A stretch of DNA of 64,000 nt from Velocimicrobium porci (lineage in GTDB: Bacteria > Bacillota > Clostridia > Lachnospirales > Lachnospiraceae): NCBI RefSeq assembly GCF_009696045.1, contig NZ_VUMT01000004.1:1-64000 (forward strand), in the 5' to 3' direction. Below are positions 7,126 through 15,850 of this stretch, piece after piece; position 1 is the stretch's first letter; each line of letters opens with the position of its first letter. Position numbers and translations under genes: made by a program. The notes under the pieces are model-generated. The model saw only the letters and a program-made list of their open reading frames with translations, did not search any database and was not told where the DNA came from.

Positions 7126-7937
7126 ATTGTAACACCCTGATACAAATCAATAATTAATTTTACTTCCCCCTGCCCAATGTGAAGCAATTTGGAAATTTCT
7201 AATATTGATTTACCTTCCTGATATAAATTTAATACATTTTCCTTTAAATCCGATTCCTTTTCTTTTTTAGTATCTGGTATTACTTCTCTTGATTCTTCTA
7301 TTTCATCTTCTAATCTTGTTTGAATTTCCATAGTTTCCTCATTTTCAAAATCTGTCTTTGGTTCTTTTAATGGCTTTTTCTTTGCATGTACCTTGTCAAA
7401 AAGTTCTGAATCGGCTGTTACCTCACTTTTCTCTAGCTTCTCATAAACTTTTTCTTTTCCCTCTTTTGCAATTTTTTGCAACATATCAATTCCCGTATAA
7501 GATTTTTGTGTTTTTTCCTGACTCAATCTCATCAAATCTTCTAAAGCAGCTTTTGATTTATCCGCCTCTGTTACCATTTTCTTAATCTCATCCTGCTTTG
7601 TATTTAACATATTATAAAGAAACACAACTTCTTTATGGTTTGTTTCAATTTTTTCTAATAACTGATTGGAAAATTCATCCATTGCCATTATCTTTTCATT
7701 TGAAATTGTACTTAATTCTTCATCTGTCTGATCGATTATTTCATTCATCTTTTCTGCAGTAACATTCTCTACCTGACTACGAACCTTTTCCTCATCTTTT
7801 TCGCTCCAAAGTTCATGGATCTGACCGGAACGGTCTGATAATGAAGCTGAATTCTGTCCCTTCTCAATTTTTTCTGAAATAAAATAACTGATGGCAACAA
7901 TAATGAATCCAATTACCACTAAACTAATATCTAACAT
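7122..7937 (-). CDS. DUF6115-type membrane-anchored coiled-coil protein
   Basis: A 271-residue protein with an N-terminal transmembrane helix (about 3-20), a long predicted coiled coil (about 45-180), an acidic linker, and a C-terminal helix-turn-helix-like segment (LYQEGKSILEISKLLHIGQGEVKLIIDLY, 235-263 approx). This matches the DUF6115 type found in clostridial flagellar operons, although the name is recalled from family features and not computed. Function unknown. Its neighbours FapA and FliA upstream and the MltG-like protein downstream suggest a role at the flagellar base or in localisation. It is translationally coupled to the next gene. Confidence 0.65.
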   Translation of the reverse strand: MLDISLVVIGFIIVAISYFISEKIEKGQNSASLSDRSGQIHELWSEKDEEKVRSQVENVTAEKMNEIIDQTDEELSTISNEKIMAMDEFSNQLLEKIETNHKEVVFLYNMLNTKQDEIKKMVTEADKSKAALEDLMRLSQEKTQKSYTGIDMLQKIAKEGKEKVYEKLEKSEVTADSELFDKVHAKKKPLKEPKTDFENEETMEIQTRLEDEIEESREVIPDTKKEKESDLKENVLNLYQEGKSILEISKLLHIGQGEVKLIIDLYQGVTI

Positions 7938-7948
7938 AATTATCCCTT

Positions 7949-8266
7949 CTAAATTCGAATATCAAGATTACTCATTTGAATTGACTTCTTCTCGTTCTCT
8001 TTTTCCTTCTCTTTATTTTGTTTTCCTTTTTTCCTTCTATTATAAGACGAATTATTTCCTTTTTCTTTTGCATCATAACGGTATTCATTATTTTCACTCT
8101 TCGTTGCTTTTACCGTCTGTTGACTATTATGTTTAATATTTTGATTATATTGTACACTAAGCTGTTCTTGAGCATGTGTCTGTCTTTGATTTGATGCAGA
8201 CTGCATTTGTGATGCCTCTTGTGATTTATTTGGCATCATTGCAAAATCAATTGGTCGAATTGACAT
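7949..8266 (-). CDS. Small charged, low-complexity protein of the flagellar operon
   Basis: A 105-residue hydrophilic protein rich in Lys, Asn, Gln and Glu, with no membrane segment. The N terminus (MSIRPIDFAMMPNKSQEAS) is the only part that looks conserved; the rest appears disordered, with a Lys/Glu-rich tract near the end. A strong ribosome site (AAGGAGGTG) precedes the ATG. It sits between fapA and the DUF6115 gene with short gaps, so it is part of the operon. No function can be assigned. The ordered N terminus with a disordered tail would fit a small adaptor. Confidence 0.6.
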   Translation of the reverse strand: MSIRPIDFAMMPNKSQEASQMQSASNQRQTHAQEQLSVQYNQNIKHNSQQTVKATKSENNEYRYDAKEKGNNSSYNRRKKGKQNKEKEKENEKKSIQMSNLDIRI

Positions 8267-8278
8267 ACACTCACCTCC

Positions 8279-9880
8279 TTATAAATTTGAGGTACAAATT
8301 TCTGCCCGATCTCTTACAAATTGACCATGGACAGTTTCATTTTTTATATATAATGTAGAATTACAAATAGTTACTTTGACGCCGGGATACGCACTTCCTG
8401 AAAATTTAATTCTGCCACCTTTGTAATTCTCTATTTCCATTTTTAATACTTTGTGCCTTAAAGAACATTTTTGGTTCTCCGCTTGAAGCTGTTTTGCCTT
8501 TAGGGCAGCTGTCTGTTCTGCCTGTACTACTTCTTTTGAGGCAGTTCCTGTCATTTTCTTTTTAGCACAGATTTTAAGAATCTCTACTAATTTTTTCTGC
8601 TCTTCTTCAATTTGTTCTAATCGCTCTTCTACCTGTTTAAATTCATCCAAAATTGCCTGATCAATTGCAATTGTTAAATTCGTCTGAGTTCCCATCACAG
8701 AACCCAGTGTAGTCGCTGTTATATTGGCAGTCGTTCGCACATTGCCTCCGGTAATCATACCTTTCTTACCACCAACTGTAATCGATCCTTTCGCTATAAC
8801 ATCACTGTGCATAATTGCATCTGTTGTAATTTCTCCATCTGTTATAACTTTACAATTTTCCATAAATTTAGCTACAATATTACCTTTTGCTTCTAAAACT
8901 CCTTTTCCCATTCCCTGAATTCCACGTTTTAAAATAATTTGTCCACCAGCAATTAAAGTGGCACCCTCTACAACACCATTTACAATAATGTCACCCTTTG
9001 CTTTTACTTTGAATCCTGAAATTACATTTCCTTTTACTTCTACATTTCCTTCATATTCAATGTCACCAGAAGCAACGCCTACATCTGCCGGAACTTCATA
9101 TGTATCGGAAACAAAAACGCGGTCATCCGCCAACGTTACGTGACCATCTACATCCGAATACATTGTACATCCGTCTTCGGACAAATGAATATTTTTTCCA
9201 TGCTTTAATACTTTGGCTACAACCTTTTTAGGTTTAATAACCCCTCCACATACATCAATTCCATTTTTTCCATAATCGACCGGATCTAACGTTGCAAGTA
9301 CATCACCTTTATTAACATGATTTATCATATCTAAATGATGAAAGTCAACTGATCCATCTTCATTTACCTTTGGTTTTGTATTCAAGTCTGTATTAAAGTG
9401 ATAGGTAATCACTGCACTTTTTCCCTCAACCGCTGAAGTCGCTAGTGCCAGTTCAAATTCCTTACTATACTCCCTTGTTCTTAAAAATTCATCAATCGCC
9501 TCATCTTTTACGCCAAACCTTACTCCAGCCTGAACTAGGGAATCAATTACGTCCTGCTTGCTCATTTGCTTACCTTTTGACGAAGGTGCCACAAAAATTC
9601 CTGTTGCTTTCGATTTATCTAATTCAACATGTACCAAAACTCTTTCATCTTCCGGCAATATCTCTTTTTCTGTTATCTTGACCTCCTGTGGTTCTTTTTC
9701 AGCCAATAACAATGCCGTATTGATTTCTTTCGGACTGTACTCTGTTAAATTAATCTGTTCAAAATAAGCTACAACTACATCGTATTTTACTTTCTCTCCT
9801 CCATTTTCAGCAGGATATACTTTCAAGTATGTTCCATCTTCCTTATGTACTAACTGAAAATAGCTATTCTTCCCCTCCAT
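8279..9880 (-). CDS. FapA/DUF342 family protein
   Basis: A 533-residue cytoplasmic protein of the DUF342 (FapA, flagellar assembly protein A) family. It has an N-terminal domain (about 1-170), a central beta-helix-like repeat region rich in short GN/KG turns (about 190-400; for example VEVKGNVISGFKVKAKGDI), a coiled-coil segment (about 405-480) and a C-terminal beta segment. Polymerising beta-helix proteins of this family are known from spore and polar-cap structures, and in Vibrio FapA links polar signalling to flagellar assembly. It follows fliA by 47 bases inside the fla/che operon. The role here, perhaps in placement or assembly control, is inferred from family and context. Confidence 0.8.
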   Translation of the reverse strand: MEGKNSYFQLVHKEDGTYLKVYPAENGGEKVKYDVVVAYFEQINLTEYSPKEINTALLLAEKEPQEVKITEKEILPEDERVLVHVELDKSKATGIFVAPSSKGKQMSKQDVIDSLVQAGVRFGVKDEAIDEFLRTREYSKEFELALATSAVEGKSAVITYHFNTDLNTKPKVNEDGSVDFHHLDMINHVNKGDVLATLDPVDYGKNGIDVCGGVIKPKKVVAKVLKHGKNIHLSEDGCTMYSDVDGHVTLADDRVFVSDTYEVPADVGVASGDIEYEGNVEVKGNVISGFKVKAKGDIIVNGVVEGATLIAGGQIILKRGIQGMGKGVLEAKGNIVAKFMENCKVITDGEITTDAIMHSDVIAKGSITVGGKKGMITGGNVRTTANITATTLGSVMGTQTNLTIAIDQAILDEFKQVEERLEQIEEEQKKLVEILKICAKKKMTGTASKEVVQAEQTAALKAKQLQAENQKCSLRHKVLKMEIENYKGGRIKFSGSAYPGVKVTICNSTLYIKNETVHGQFVRDRAEICTSNL

Positions 9881-9927
9881 AATTTTCCTCCGTCTTTTAT
9901 ACAGTATAAGTTTTTATAACCTACAAA

Positions 9928-10695
9928 TCAAAATCCATAAAATAATTCCATATTTTCTCCTAATTTTACCTTCATTTTTTTCAGTGCTTTTGTATGTAAC
10001 TGAGAAATTCTGGATTCTGAAACTTCTAAAATTCTACTAATTTCTTTTAAAGTTAATTCTTCATAATAATAAAACAAAATTACTTTTCGTTCATTTTCTG
10101 TAAGCTCTTCTAACACCTCAGCTAATATCTTTTTTAATTCTTCCCGTTCAATAATACGCTCAGGTTGTTGAAACTGTATGCTTGTATTGGAATCAACTCT
10201 TATTTCACTTCCCTGTTCAAGAAATTCATCTAAAGAAATTAAATTTGTTACCTTCGTCTGATTCTGCCAACTATTCAACTCATCAACTGAAATTTCAAGT
10301 TCTTCTGCCACTTCTTCTTCGGTTCCAGGTCTTCCATGCTCTGCCTCTAATTTTTGATATGCCGTTTCCAGCTTCTTTTGCTTTTGGCGCAAAGTTCGCG
10401 GAATCCAATCCATTTTTCGAATTTGATCTAAAATTGCACCACGAATCCGAAGGCTTGCATATGTTTCAAATTTAACCCCTTTTAAAGAATCAAATTTATC
10501 AATTGCATCAATTAAACCAAATGTACCATATCCCACTAAATCGTCATATTCAACTGTATAGCCAAGGTACATGCTTAATCTTCCAGCTACCACTTTTACA
10601 AGACCAGCATACTCAATAATCAATTTTTCACGAATATCAGGTGACTTTTGTTTTGCATAATCAGCCCAAAGTTTATTTCTTTGTTCTTCGTTCAT
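9928..10695 (-). CDS. fliA: Flagellar sigma factor FliA (sigma-28/SigD)
   Basis: A 255-residue alternative sigma factor directing RNA polymerase to late flagellar and chemotaxis promoters. Region 2 is visible (DLVGYGTFGLIDAIDKFD through FETYASLRIRGAILDQIR), region 3 follows (LRQKQKKLETAYQKLEAEHGRPG), and region 4 contains the helix-turn-helix (LTLKEISRILEVSESRISQLH). Length and motifs match FliA/WhiG and not SigB or SigF. It lies near the 3' end of the operon, as sigD does in Bacillus, which would make its level depend on transcription reaching the distal end. The anti-sigma factor gene flgM is not in the window. Confidence 0.95.
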   Translation of the reverse strand: MNEEQRNKLWADYAKQKSPDIREKLIIEYAGLVKVVAGRLSMYLGYTVEYDDLVGYGTFGLIDAIDKFDSLKGVKFETYASLRIRGAILDQIRKMDWIPRTLRQKQKKLETAYQKLEAEHGRPGTEEEVAEELEISVDELNSWQNQTKVTNLISLDEFLEQGSEIRVDSNTSIQFQQPERIIEREELKKILAEVLEELTENERKVILFYYYEELTLKEISRILEVSESRISQLHTKALKKMKVKLGENMELFYGF

Positions 10696-10722
10696 CTATG
10701 CCTCCACTATAAAATTTTATAA

Positions 10723-11016
10723 CTATTCGTCCATCCCTTGACTATCTTCCGCATTTGTTTCTTCATCAGAATCTTCCTGCTGCTCTTCATCACTTTCCAT
10801 AGCTTCTTCTTTCTCTTCTGCAACTTTTCGGCTTGCTTCCTCGTTTATCTTTCTTATAATCCGCTTTGCAATCAAGCCAACTATATAAAACAAAACTAAC
10901 ATTCCAAGCAAAAGCTTTAAAGCATATAATGTATCAACTTTTTTAATAATACAAAATATACACACAATAGCTCCCGCCGATAACATTGTAATCGCAGGTA
11001 TATATCTTTCTTGCAT
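10723..11016 (-). CDS. Small membrane protein of the flagellar operon, unknown
   Basis: A 97-residue protein with two hydrophobic helices (about 8-24 and 30-48), then a basic stretch (KRIIRKINEEASRK) and a strongly acidic tail of about 35 residues rich in Glu and Asp. The ATG is preceded by a GGGGGAG ribosome site. It sits between cheD and fliA with short gaps. I do not recognise a named family. The charge layout places the acidic tail in the cytoplasm, which suggests a membrane-bound docking protein. Confidence 0.6.
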   Translation of the reverse strand: MQERYIPAITMLSAGAIVCIFCIIKKVDTLYALKLLLGMLVLFYIVGLIAKRIIRKINEEASRKVAEEKEEAMESDEEQQEDSDEETNAEDSQGMDE

Positions 11017-11030
11017 TTTGTTCTCCCCCT

Positions 11031-11516
11031 TTAGACCTTTTTCGGAGGTTTGCCAACTGCCTTAATTAAAAGTTCTCCTGTTTCTGGATAAAATTCGATT
11101 GTTCGTCCATAAGAATTCCCAGTATCCTCCGCAAGAATCCGTATCCCCAACTGCTTTAATTTTGCCTTTGTTGCTATGACGTTACGTTCACCGATGCGAA
11201 GCATGTCATTACCACTCCCAAATGCAAACATTTGAGCTCCACCTGCAATTTTAGCAACCAATCCAATCCGGCTGGCACCATTTTTTACCATCATATCAAT
11301 ACAGGCATCAATCCCTGTATCTGCAAATTTTGCAACATTGCTGTTGTTCTTTACCGCTTGGCTGTCTGGCAGCATAATATGTGCTAAGCCTGCAATTTTT
11401 CTATTTGCATCATAAAGAGCAATGCCAACACAGGAACCAAGCCCTAATGTTGTAATTGCATCCGGAGCCTTGCATATATTAAAATCTGCCATGCCAACTT
11501 TAATCATATTACCCAT
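11031..11516 (-). CDS. cheD: Chemoreceptor glutamine deamidase CheD
   Basis: A 161-residue enzyme that deamidates glutamines on methyl-accepting chemotaxis proteins and binds CheC. The catalytic cysteine is in LGSCVGIALYD (about 26-36), the catalytic histidine in GLAHIMLPDS (about 43-52), and the Thr/Ser-containing GGAQMF segment follows. Full family length. It lies 11 bases downstream of cheC, its usual partner, in a cheB-cheA-cheW-cheC-cheD order like Bacillus. The start ATG at 11516 has AGGTGA upstream. Confidence 0.95.
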   Translation of the reverse strand: MGNMIKVGMADFNICKAPDAITTLGLGSCVGIALYDANRKIAGLAHIMLPDSQAVKNNSNVAKFADTGIDACIDMMVKNGASRIGLVAKIAGGAQMFAFGSGNDMLRIGERNVIATKAKLKQLGIRILAEDTGNSYGRTIEFYPETGELLIKAVGKPPKKV

Positions 11517-11527
11517 ATTGTAATCAC

Positions 11528-12148
11528 CTATAATCCAAGAGAAGCCATAATTTTACTATACGACTCCAATGTTGGTATTAATACAAAATATCCGCTGACT
11601 TCTATGTCATCCTCAACGATTTGCGTTTTAATAACCAGTGCTTTATCACCGACCTTACCAAACTCAATCGCAGGTACACTCAAAATTGCTCCTGCCATAT
11701 CAATTGCCATATAAGGAACCGATGATGTAATTAACATGTTCGTTAAAGTAGATATCGAAGATAAGTATGCACCTGCAATAATATTACCAATTTCATTAAG
11801 GGCAGACAAATCCATCTCTGTAAAAGATTCAAAATCCTCCAAATCCCGATTCATTAAAATATTAATCACATGATGAGCAGACTCCTTTTCCATCATAAAC
11901 ATCATCATGCCATCAATTTCCCCTTCTAGTGTAAGAAGGATTCCAACAATCAGATTTTCCGCTCCACCAATCATATCTGCCAAATCTTGAAAATCTAACA
12001 GCTCTACATTGGGAACTTTCATATCAATCTTTGTGGAATGTAACAGCTGGGACAATGCTGTTGTAGCATTGCCCGCACCTATGTTACCAATTTCTCTTAA
12101 TACATCAAACTGCAACGAATCCATTGCACTATAATCAAAATCAGACAA
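11528..12148 (-). CDS. cheC: CheY-P phosphatase CheC
   Basis: A 206-residue chemotaxis adaptation protein that dephosphorylates CheY-P and regulates CheD. Both copies of the active-site helix are present: LREIGNIGAGNATTALSQ near residues 17-34 and LNEIGNIIAGAYLSSIS about 110 residues later, each with the Glu and Asn pair. The start is a TTG at 12148 preceded by GGTGA, immediately after the cheW stop. With two active sites it resembles Bacillus CheC and not the single-site CheX. Confidence 0.93.
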   Translation of the reverse strand: MSDFDYSAMDSLQFDVLREIGNIGAGNATTALSQLLHSTKIDMKVPNVELLDFQDLADMIGGAENLIVGILLTLEGEIDGMMMFMMEKESAHHVINILMNRDLEDFESFTEMDLSALNEIGNIIAGAYLSSISTLTNMLITSSVPYMAIDMAGAILSVPAIEFGKVGDKALVIKTQIVEDDIEVSGYFVLIPTLESYSKIMASLGL

Positions 12149-12625
12149 TTATTTCACCTCATTATCTTTATCTTTCTCAATAATAACATCCGCTACATTA
12201 AGTAAAGATATAAGTCCATCCTCATGTTTGCCAACACCGCTGATAAACTGTGATTTGTCATCATTTGCATTATATGTTGCTTTATCAATACAACTTGGAT
12301 CCAAATCTACAACCTCTTTTACTTCATCAACGATTAATCCTACTGATGCCTGTGGTTCTAATTTTAAAATTATGATTCTTGTCGTATTTGTATATTCATC
12401 TGGTTCTAAATTAAACTTCAGTCTAAGACTCATAACCGGAACAATTTCACCACGGAGATTAATTACCCCTTTAAAATAAGTCTGGGCTTTTGGTACACGG
12501 GTAATTTTCTGCATACGCACAATATTCTCAACATACTGGATATCAATTCCATATTGCTCTGTTCCTATCTTAACACATATGTATTGTTTACTCTGTAATT
12601 CTTGTGTGCTATTTATATTTTCCAT
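12149..12625 (-). CDS. cheW: Chemotaxis coupling protein CheW
   Basis: A 158-residue cytoplasmic scaffold that couples receptors to CheA. The CheW fold is clear: YGIDIQYVENIVRMQKITRVP, then FKGVINLRGEIVPVMSLRLKF and LIVDEVKEVVDLD. No receiver domain is attached, so it is CheW and not CheV. It starts 15 bases after the cheA stop. Confidence 0.95.
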   Translation of the reverse strand: MENINSTQELQSKQYICVKIGTEQYGIDIQYVENIVRMQKITRVPKAQTYFKGVINLRGEIVPVMSLRLKFNLEPDEYTNTTRIIILKLEPQASVGLIVDEVKEVVDLDPSCIDKATYNANDDKSQFISGVGKHEDGLISLLNVADVIIEKDKDNEVK

Positions 12626-12640
12626 TTATGACACCCCCTA

Positions 12641-14758
12641 CTAAACTAAAGCATTCGCATCAATAATTAGCGCAACTTCACCATCACCAAGAATTGCAGC
12701 ACCACTAATCATCTTATTATTATTGATGTATTTTCCAATCGATTTAATAACAATTTCCAGCTGACCAATTAAATTATCAACAATAAGTCCTGCCAGTTTC
12801 TCACCTTTTTTAACAATAACAACTGTTAAGCTTTCTGCCTCCTGCTCTCTTGGTTCTACATCTAATACTTCATCTAAACGAATCAATGGTATTACAGTTC
12901 CTCTTAAATTGATTACTTCTTTTGTCTGAACATATTTAATATCAGAAAGAGGTACATCTTCAATTGTTTCGATAGATCCTAAAGGAATTGCATACTTCTC
13001 ATCTCCAAGTTCAACCATAAGTGCCTGAATAATTGCCAATGTAAGTGGCAAGCGAATGATAAATGTGCTTCCCTCTCCTAAGACAGTCTTGCACTCAATG
13101 TCTCCACCAAGTTTCTCTACATTTGTCTTTACAACATCCAATCCTACTCCTCGACCAGATACATCGGATATCTTTTCTGCTGTTGAAAAGCTTGGTCTGA
13201 ATAACAAGTCAATGATATCTTTCTGAGTCATTGTTTCTGCCTGCTCAGGTGTAATTGTTCCTTTGTCAATTGCTTTTTGTTTTACTTTCTCTGTATCAAT
13301 ACCTTTACCATTATCTCTAACTTCGATTACTACATTATTGCCATCCTGGTAAGCGTCTAAGAATATAGAACCAACTTCCGGTTTGCCAAGTGCAATTCTC
13401 TCTTCATTGCTTTCTAAACCATGATCAGCAGCATTTCGAAGTAAATGCTGTAATGGATCACCAATTTCGTCAATAACAGTACGGTCAAGCTCTGTTTCTT
13501 CACCGCTCATATATAATTCCATTTTTTTGCCCAGTTTCTTCGTCAAGTCACGAATCATTCTTGGGAATTTGTTAACAACGGTTTCAATTGGCATCATACG
13601 AACCTTCATAACAGACTCATGAAGATTTGTTGTAACTCGCTCTAAATACTCTACCTGCTCATTAAATGCAGTTCCGTCTTTCGCTCCATTTTCACTTGAA
13701 CCAATGGAAATCAATCCATTTTTAGCAATAATCAGCTCACTAACTAAGTTCATTAATACATCAAGCTTTTCAATGTCAACTCTGACAGAACGATTTACAA
13801 CTGGTTTTCCACCACTCTTCTTTGCCGGCTGAGCTGGCTGAGCTTTCTTTGGAGCCTCCTGTGTTGCCGCGGCAGCTTGTACCATGGCAGGTTGCGTTGG
13901 CTTTTCTTCTTTCTTCTCTTCTGCTTTTTCCTGCTCTTTTTCTTTTGCTTGTTCTTTTTCTTGTTGCAATGAGAAATCATCAATTGCTACATCTTTAATT
14001 TCAGAAACATTAAGAATTGCTGATTTAATTTTTTCCTTATCTTCTTTTGTAATTAAAATAATACTAAAGTCAAAATCAAATTTTTCATCCTCAATGTCCT
14101 GAACCGATGGCTCAGATTTAATTACTTCACCTAAGTCCTCTAATGCTTTGAATACAAGGAATGCCCTTGCTGCTTTTAATATACAATTTTCTGCAATATA
14201 GACTGTAATTCCAACTAAATTTTGTCCTGCTTCTTTTGCTTTTTCTAATGTACCAATTTCATATTCTGAAATTGCAATCTCTTTGAATTTCATGAAATTA
14301 TCATCATTCGCAGGAGCCACAGCTTCCTGTTTTACAGTTTCCTTCGCTGGTTCTGCCGGTATTTCAGCGCCGGTACCTTTGGCCAGAATACTATTTAAAT
14401 CATTTAAAATATCCTGATTGTCTTCTGTCCCTTCATCAGCGGTTTCTAAAATATTGTTCAGATAAGATTCAAGTGCATCCAAACCGCGGAATAAAACATC
14501 TACTAATTCCGCCTGAACTTTCATCTTTCCATTACGAATCTCTGAAAATACATTTTCCATATTATGAGTTAACTTTTGCATTCTTTTGTAACCCATTGTT
14601 CCTGCCATACCTTTTAAAGAATGGGCTGCACGGAAAATTTCATTAATTGTATCCTCGTTTTCTGGTTCCTGTTCCAAAATCAATAACTGATCACTTAAAG
14701 TTTGTAAATGTTCTTTTGTTTCATCAATAAAAATCTCTAAATATTGGCTTACATCCAT
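12641..14758 (-). CDS. cheA: Chemotaxis histidine kinase CheA
   Basis: A 705-residue cytoplasmic kinase that phosphorylates CheY and CheB in response to receptors. Domains in order are the P1 phosphotransfer domain with His46 (RAAHSLKG), the P2 CheY/CheB-binding region (about 155-265), a Lys/Glu/Ala/Gln-rich linker (about 268-325), P3 dimerisation (VRVDIEKLDVLMNLVSELI), P4 ATPase with HLLRNAADHGLE, DNGKGID and GRGVGLDVV, and P5 CheW-like (about 570-705). All key motifs are intact. It lies between cheB and cheW. Confidence 0.97.
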   Translation of the reverse strand: MDVSQYLEIFIDETKEHLQTLSDQLLILEQEPENEDTINEIFRAAHSLKGMAGTMGYKRMQKLTHNMENVFSEIRNGKMKVQAELVDVLFRGLDALESYLNNILETADEGTEDNQDILNDLNSILAKGTGAEIPAEPAKETVKQEAVAPANDDNFMKFKEIAISEYEIGTLEKAKEAGQNLVGITVYIAENCILKAARAFLVFKALEDLGEVIKSEPSVQDIEDEKFDFDFSIILITKEDKEKIKSAILNVSEIKDVAIDDFSLQQEKEQAKEKEQEKAEEKKEEKPTQPAMVQAAAATQEAPKKAQPAQPAKKSGGKPVVNRSVRVDIEKLDVLMNLVSELIIAKNGLISIGSSENGAKDGTAFNEQVEYLERVTTNLHESVMKVRMMPIETVVNKFPRMIRDLTKKLGKKMELYMSGEETELDRTVIDEIGDPLQHLLRNAADHGLESNEERIALGKPEVGSIFLDAYQDGNNVVIEVRDNGKGIDTEKVKQKAIDKGTITPEQAETMTQKDIIDLLFRPSFSTAEKISDVSGRGVGLDVVKTNVEKLGGDIECKTVLGEGSTFIIRLPLTLAIIQALMVELGDEKYAIPLGSIETIEDVPLSDIKYVQTKEVINLRGTVIPLIRLDEVLDVEPREQEAESLTVVIVKKGEKLAGLIVDNLIGQLEIVIKSIGKYINNNKMISGAAILGDGEVALIIDANALV

Positions 14759-15850
14759 TTAATGCACCCCCACATTCTGAGTGATTGCTCCTGATATTTT
14801 CTTTAATGGCTGTACTTCATCTACAAGCCCTGCTTCTGCTACAACTTTTGGCATTCCATATACCGTACATGTAGCAGCATCCTGAGCAATGACATAAATT
14901 TTCTTGTGTTCTTTTAATTGTTTAATGCCTCGTGTTCCATCTCCACCCATGCCAGTTAACACGACACAGGTGATTTCTTCAAAGTCTGAAGATACTAAAG
15001 ATTCATACATAATGTCTGCACATGGTTTCAATCCGCCTCTTGCTGCCTCTTGGGTAACAGATATTTTATATTTTCCATCTGAAACTTTATTAAGTCTCAT
15101 TTGACGACCACCTTTTGCAATATAAACGACACCATTTTGTAGCACTTCGCCGTCTTCGGCTTCTTTTACATGCAAATTACTCATTTCATCTAATCGGTTT
15201 GCTAAAGATTGCGTAAAACCTTCCGGCATATGTTGTACTAATAAAACAGGAGCGTTTAAATTCTTAGGCAGGGTTGGAATAACATCCTGTAACGCTTTAG
15301 GTCCTCCTGTAGAACAGGCCAAAGCAACAAGCTTGGTGCCTTTAATACTTTTTCCAGTCTGGATTTTTTTGCCAGCTGGTACTGATAGACTCGAACTGCC
15401 ATTCTTTCTGTCGGTAATAGAAACTGTTGCTTCTCTTTCGTCGTCTATCCTCAAAGCAACTTTCAATTCCTTTAAAATCCGTTGCTTGAATGTATCACTT
15501 TTTGCCTCAACAAAACTTCCCGGCTTTGTAATAAAGTCAAAAGCACCTAATTCCAATGCACGAATTGTTTCTTTCGTACCTTCCTTTGCAACCGTACTAA
15601 CAACAATTGTAGGAATCTTTATATTGTTTTTATTCATTTTTTCTAGGAATTCAAGTCCACCCATTTTAGGCATATTAATGTCTAATAATATTGCATCATA
15701 GTCTTTCGGATTTGTCATAATTAAATCCAAACCTTCAATACCATTCGAAGCAATTCCGGCAACTTGAAGTTTTCCATCTGAGTTTATTATATCAGACATT
15801 ACCCTTCTTATAAGTGCAGAGTCATCAATTATTAAAATATTTTTTCTCAT
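14759..15850 (-). CDS. cheB: Chemoreceptor methylesterase CheB
   Basis: A 363-residue receptor-modifying enzyme that removes methyl groups from chemoreceptors when phosphorylated by CheA. The N-terminal receiver domain has an acidic pair (IDDSALIRR) and phospho-acceptor Asp in LLDINMPKMGG. The C-terminal esterase domain carries the catalytic triad Ser in ACSTGGPKAL, His in LLVQHMPEGFT and Asp in GMGGDGTRG. It overlaps the upstream PilZ gene by one base. The matching methyltransferase cheR is not in the window. Confidence 0.95.
   Translation of the reverse strand: MRKNILIIDDSALIRRVMSDIINSDGKLQVAGIASNGIEGLDLIMTNPKDYDAILLDINMPKMGGLEFLEKMNKNNIKIPTIVVSTVAKEGTKETIRALELGAFDFITKPGSFVEAKSDTFKQRILKELKVALRIDDEREATVSITDRKNGSSSLSVPAGKKIQTGKSIKGTKLVALACSTGGPKALQDVIPTLPKNLNAPVLLVQHMPEGFTQSLANRLDEMSNLHVKEAEDGEVLQNGVVYIAKGGRQMRLNKVSDGKYKISVTQEAARGGLKPCADIMYESLVSSDFEEITCVVLTGMGGDGTRGIKQLKEHKKIYVIAQDAATCTVYGMPKVVAEAGLVDEVQPLKKISGAITQNVGVH

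Noticed and set aside
15333-15701. A 122-residue plus-strand hydrophobic frame opposite cheB
   Set aside because: It mirrors conserved cheB codons, and no upstream promoter or ribosome site is seen.
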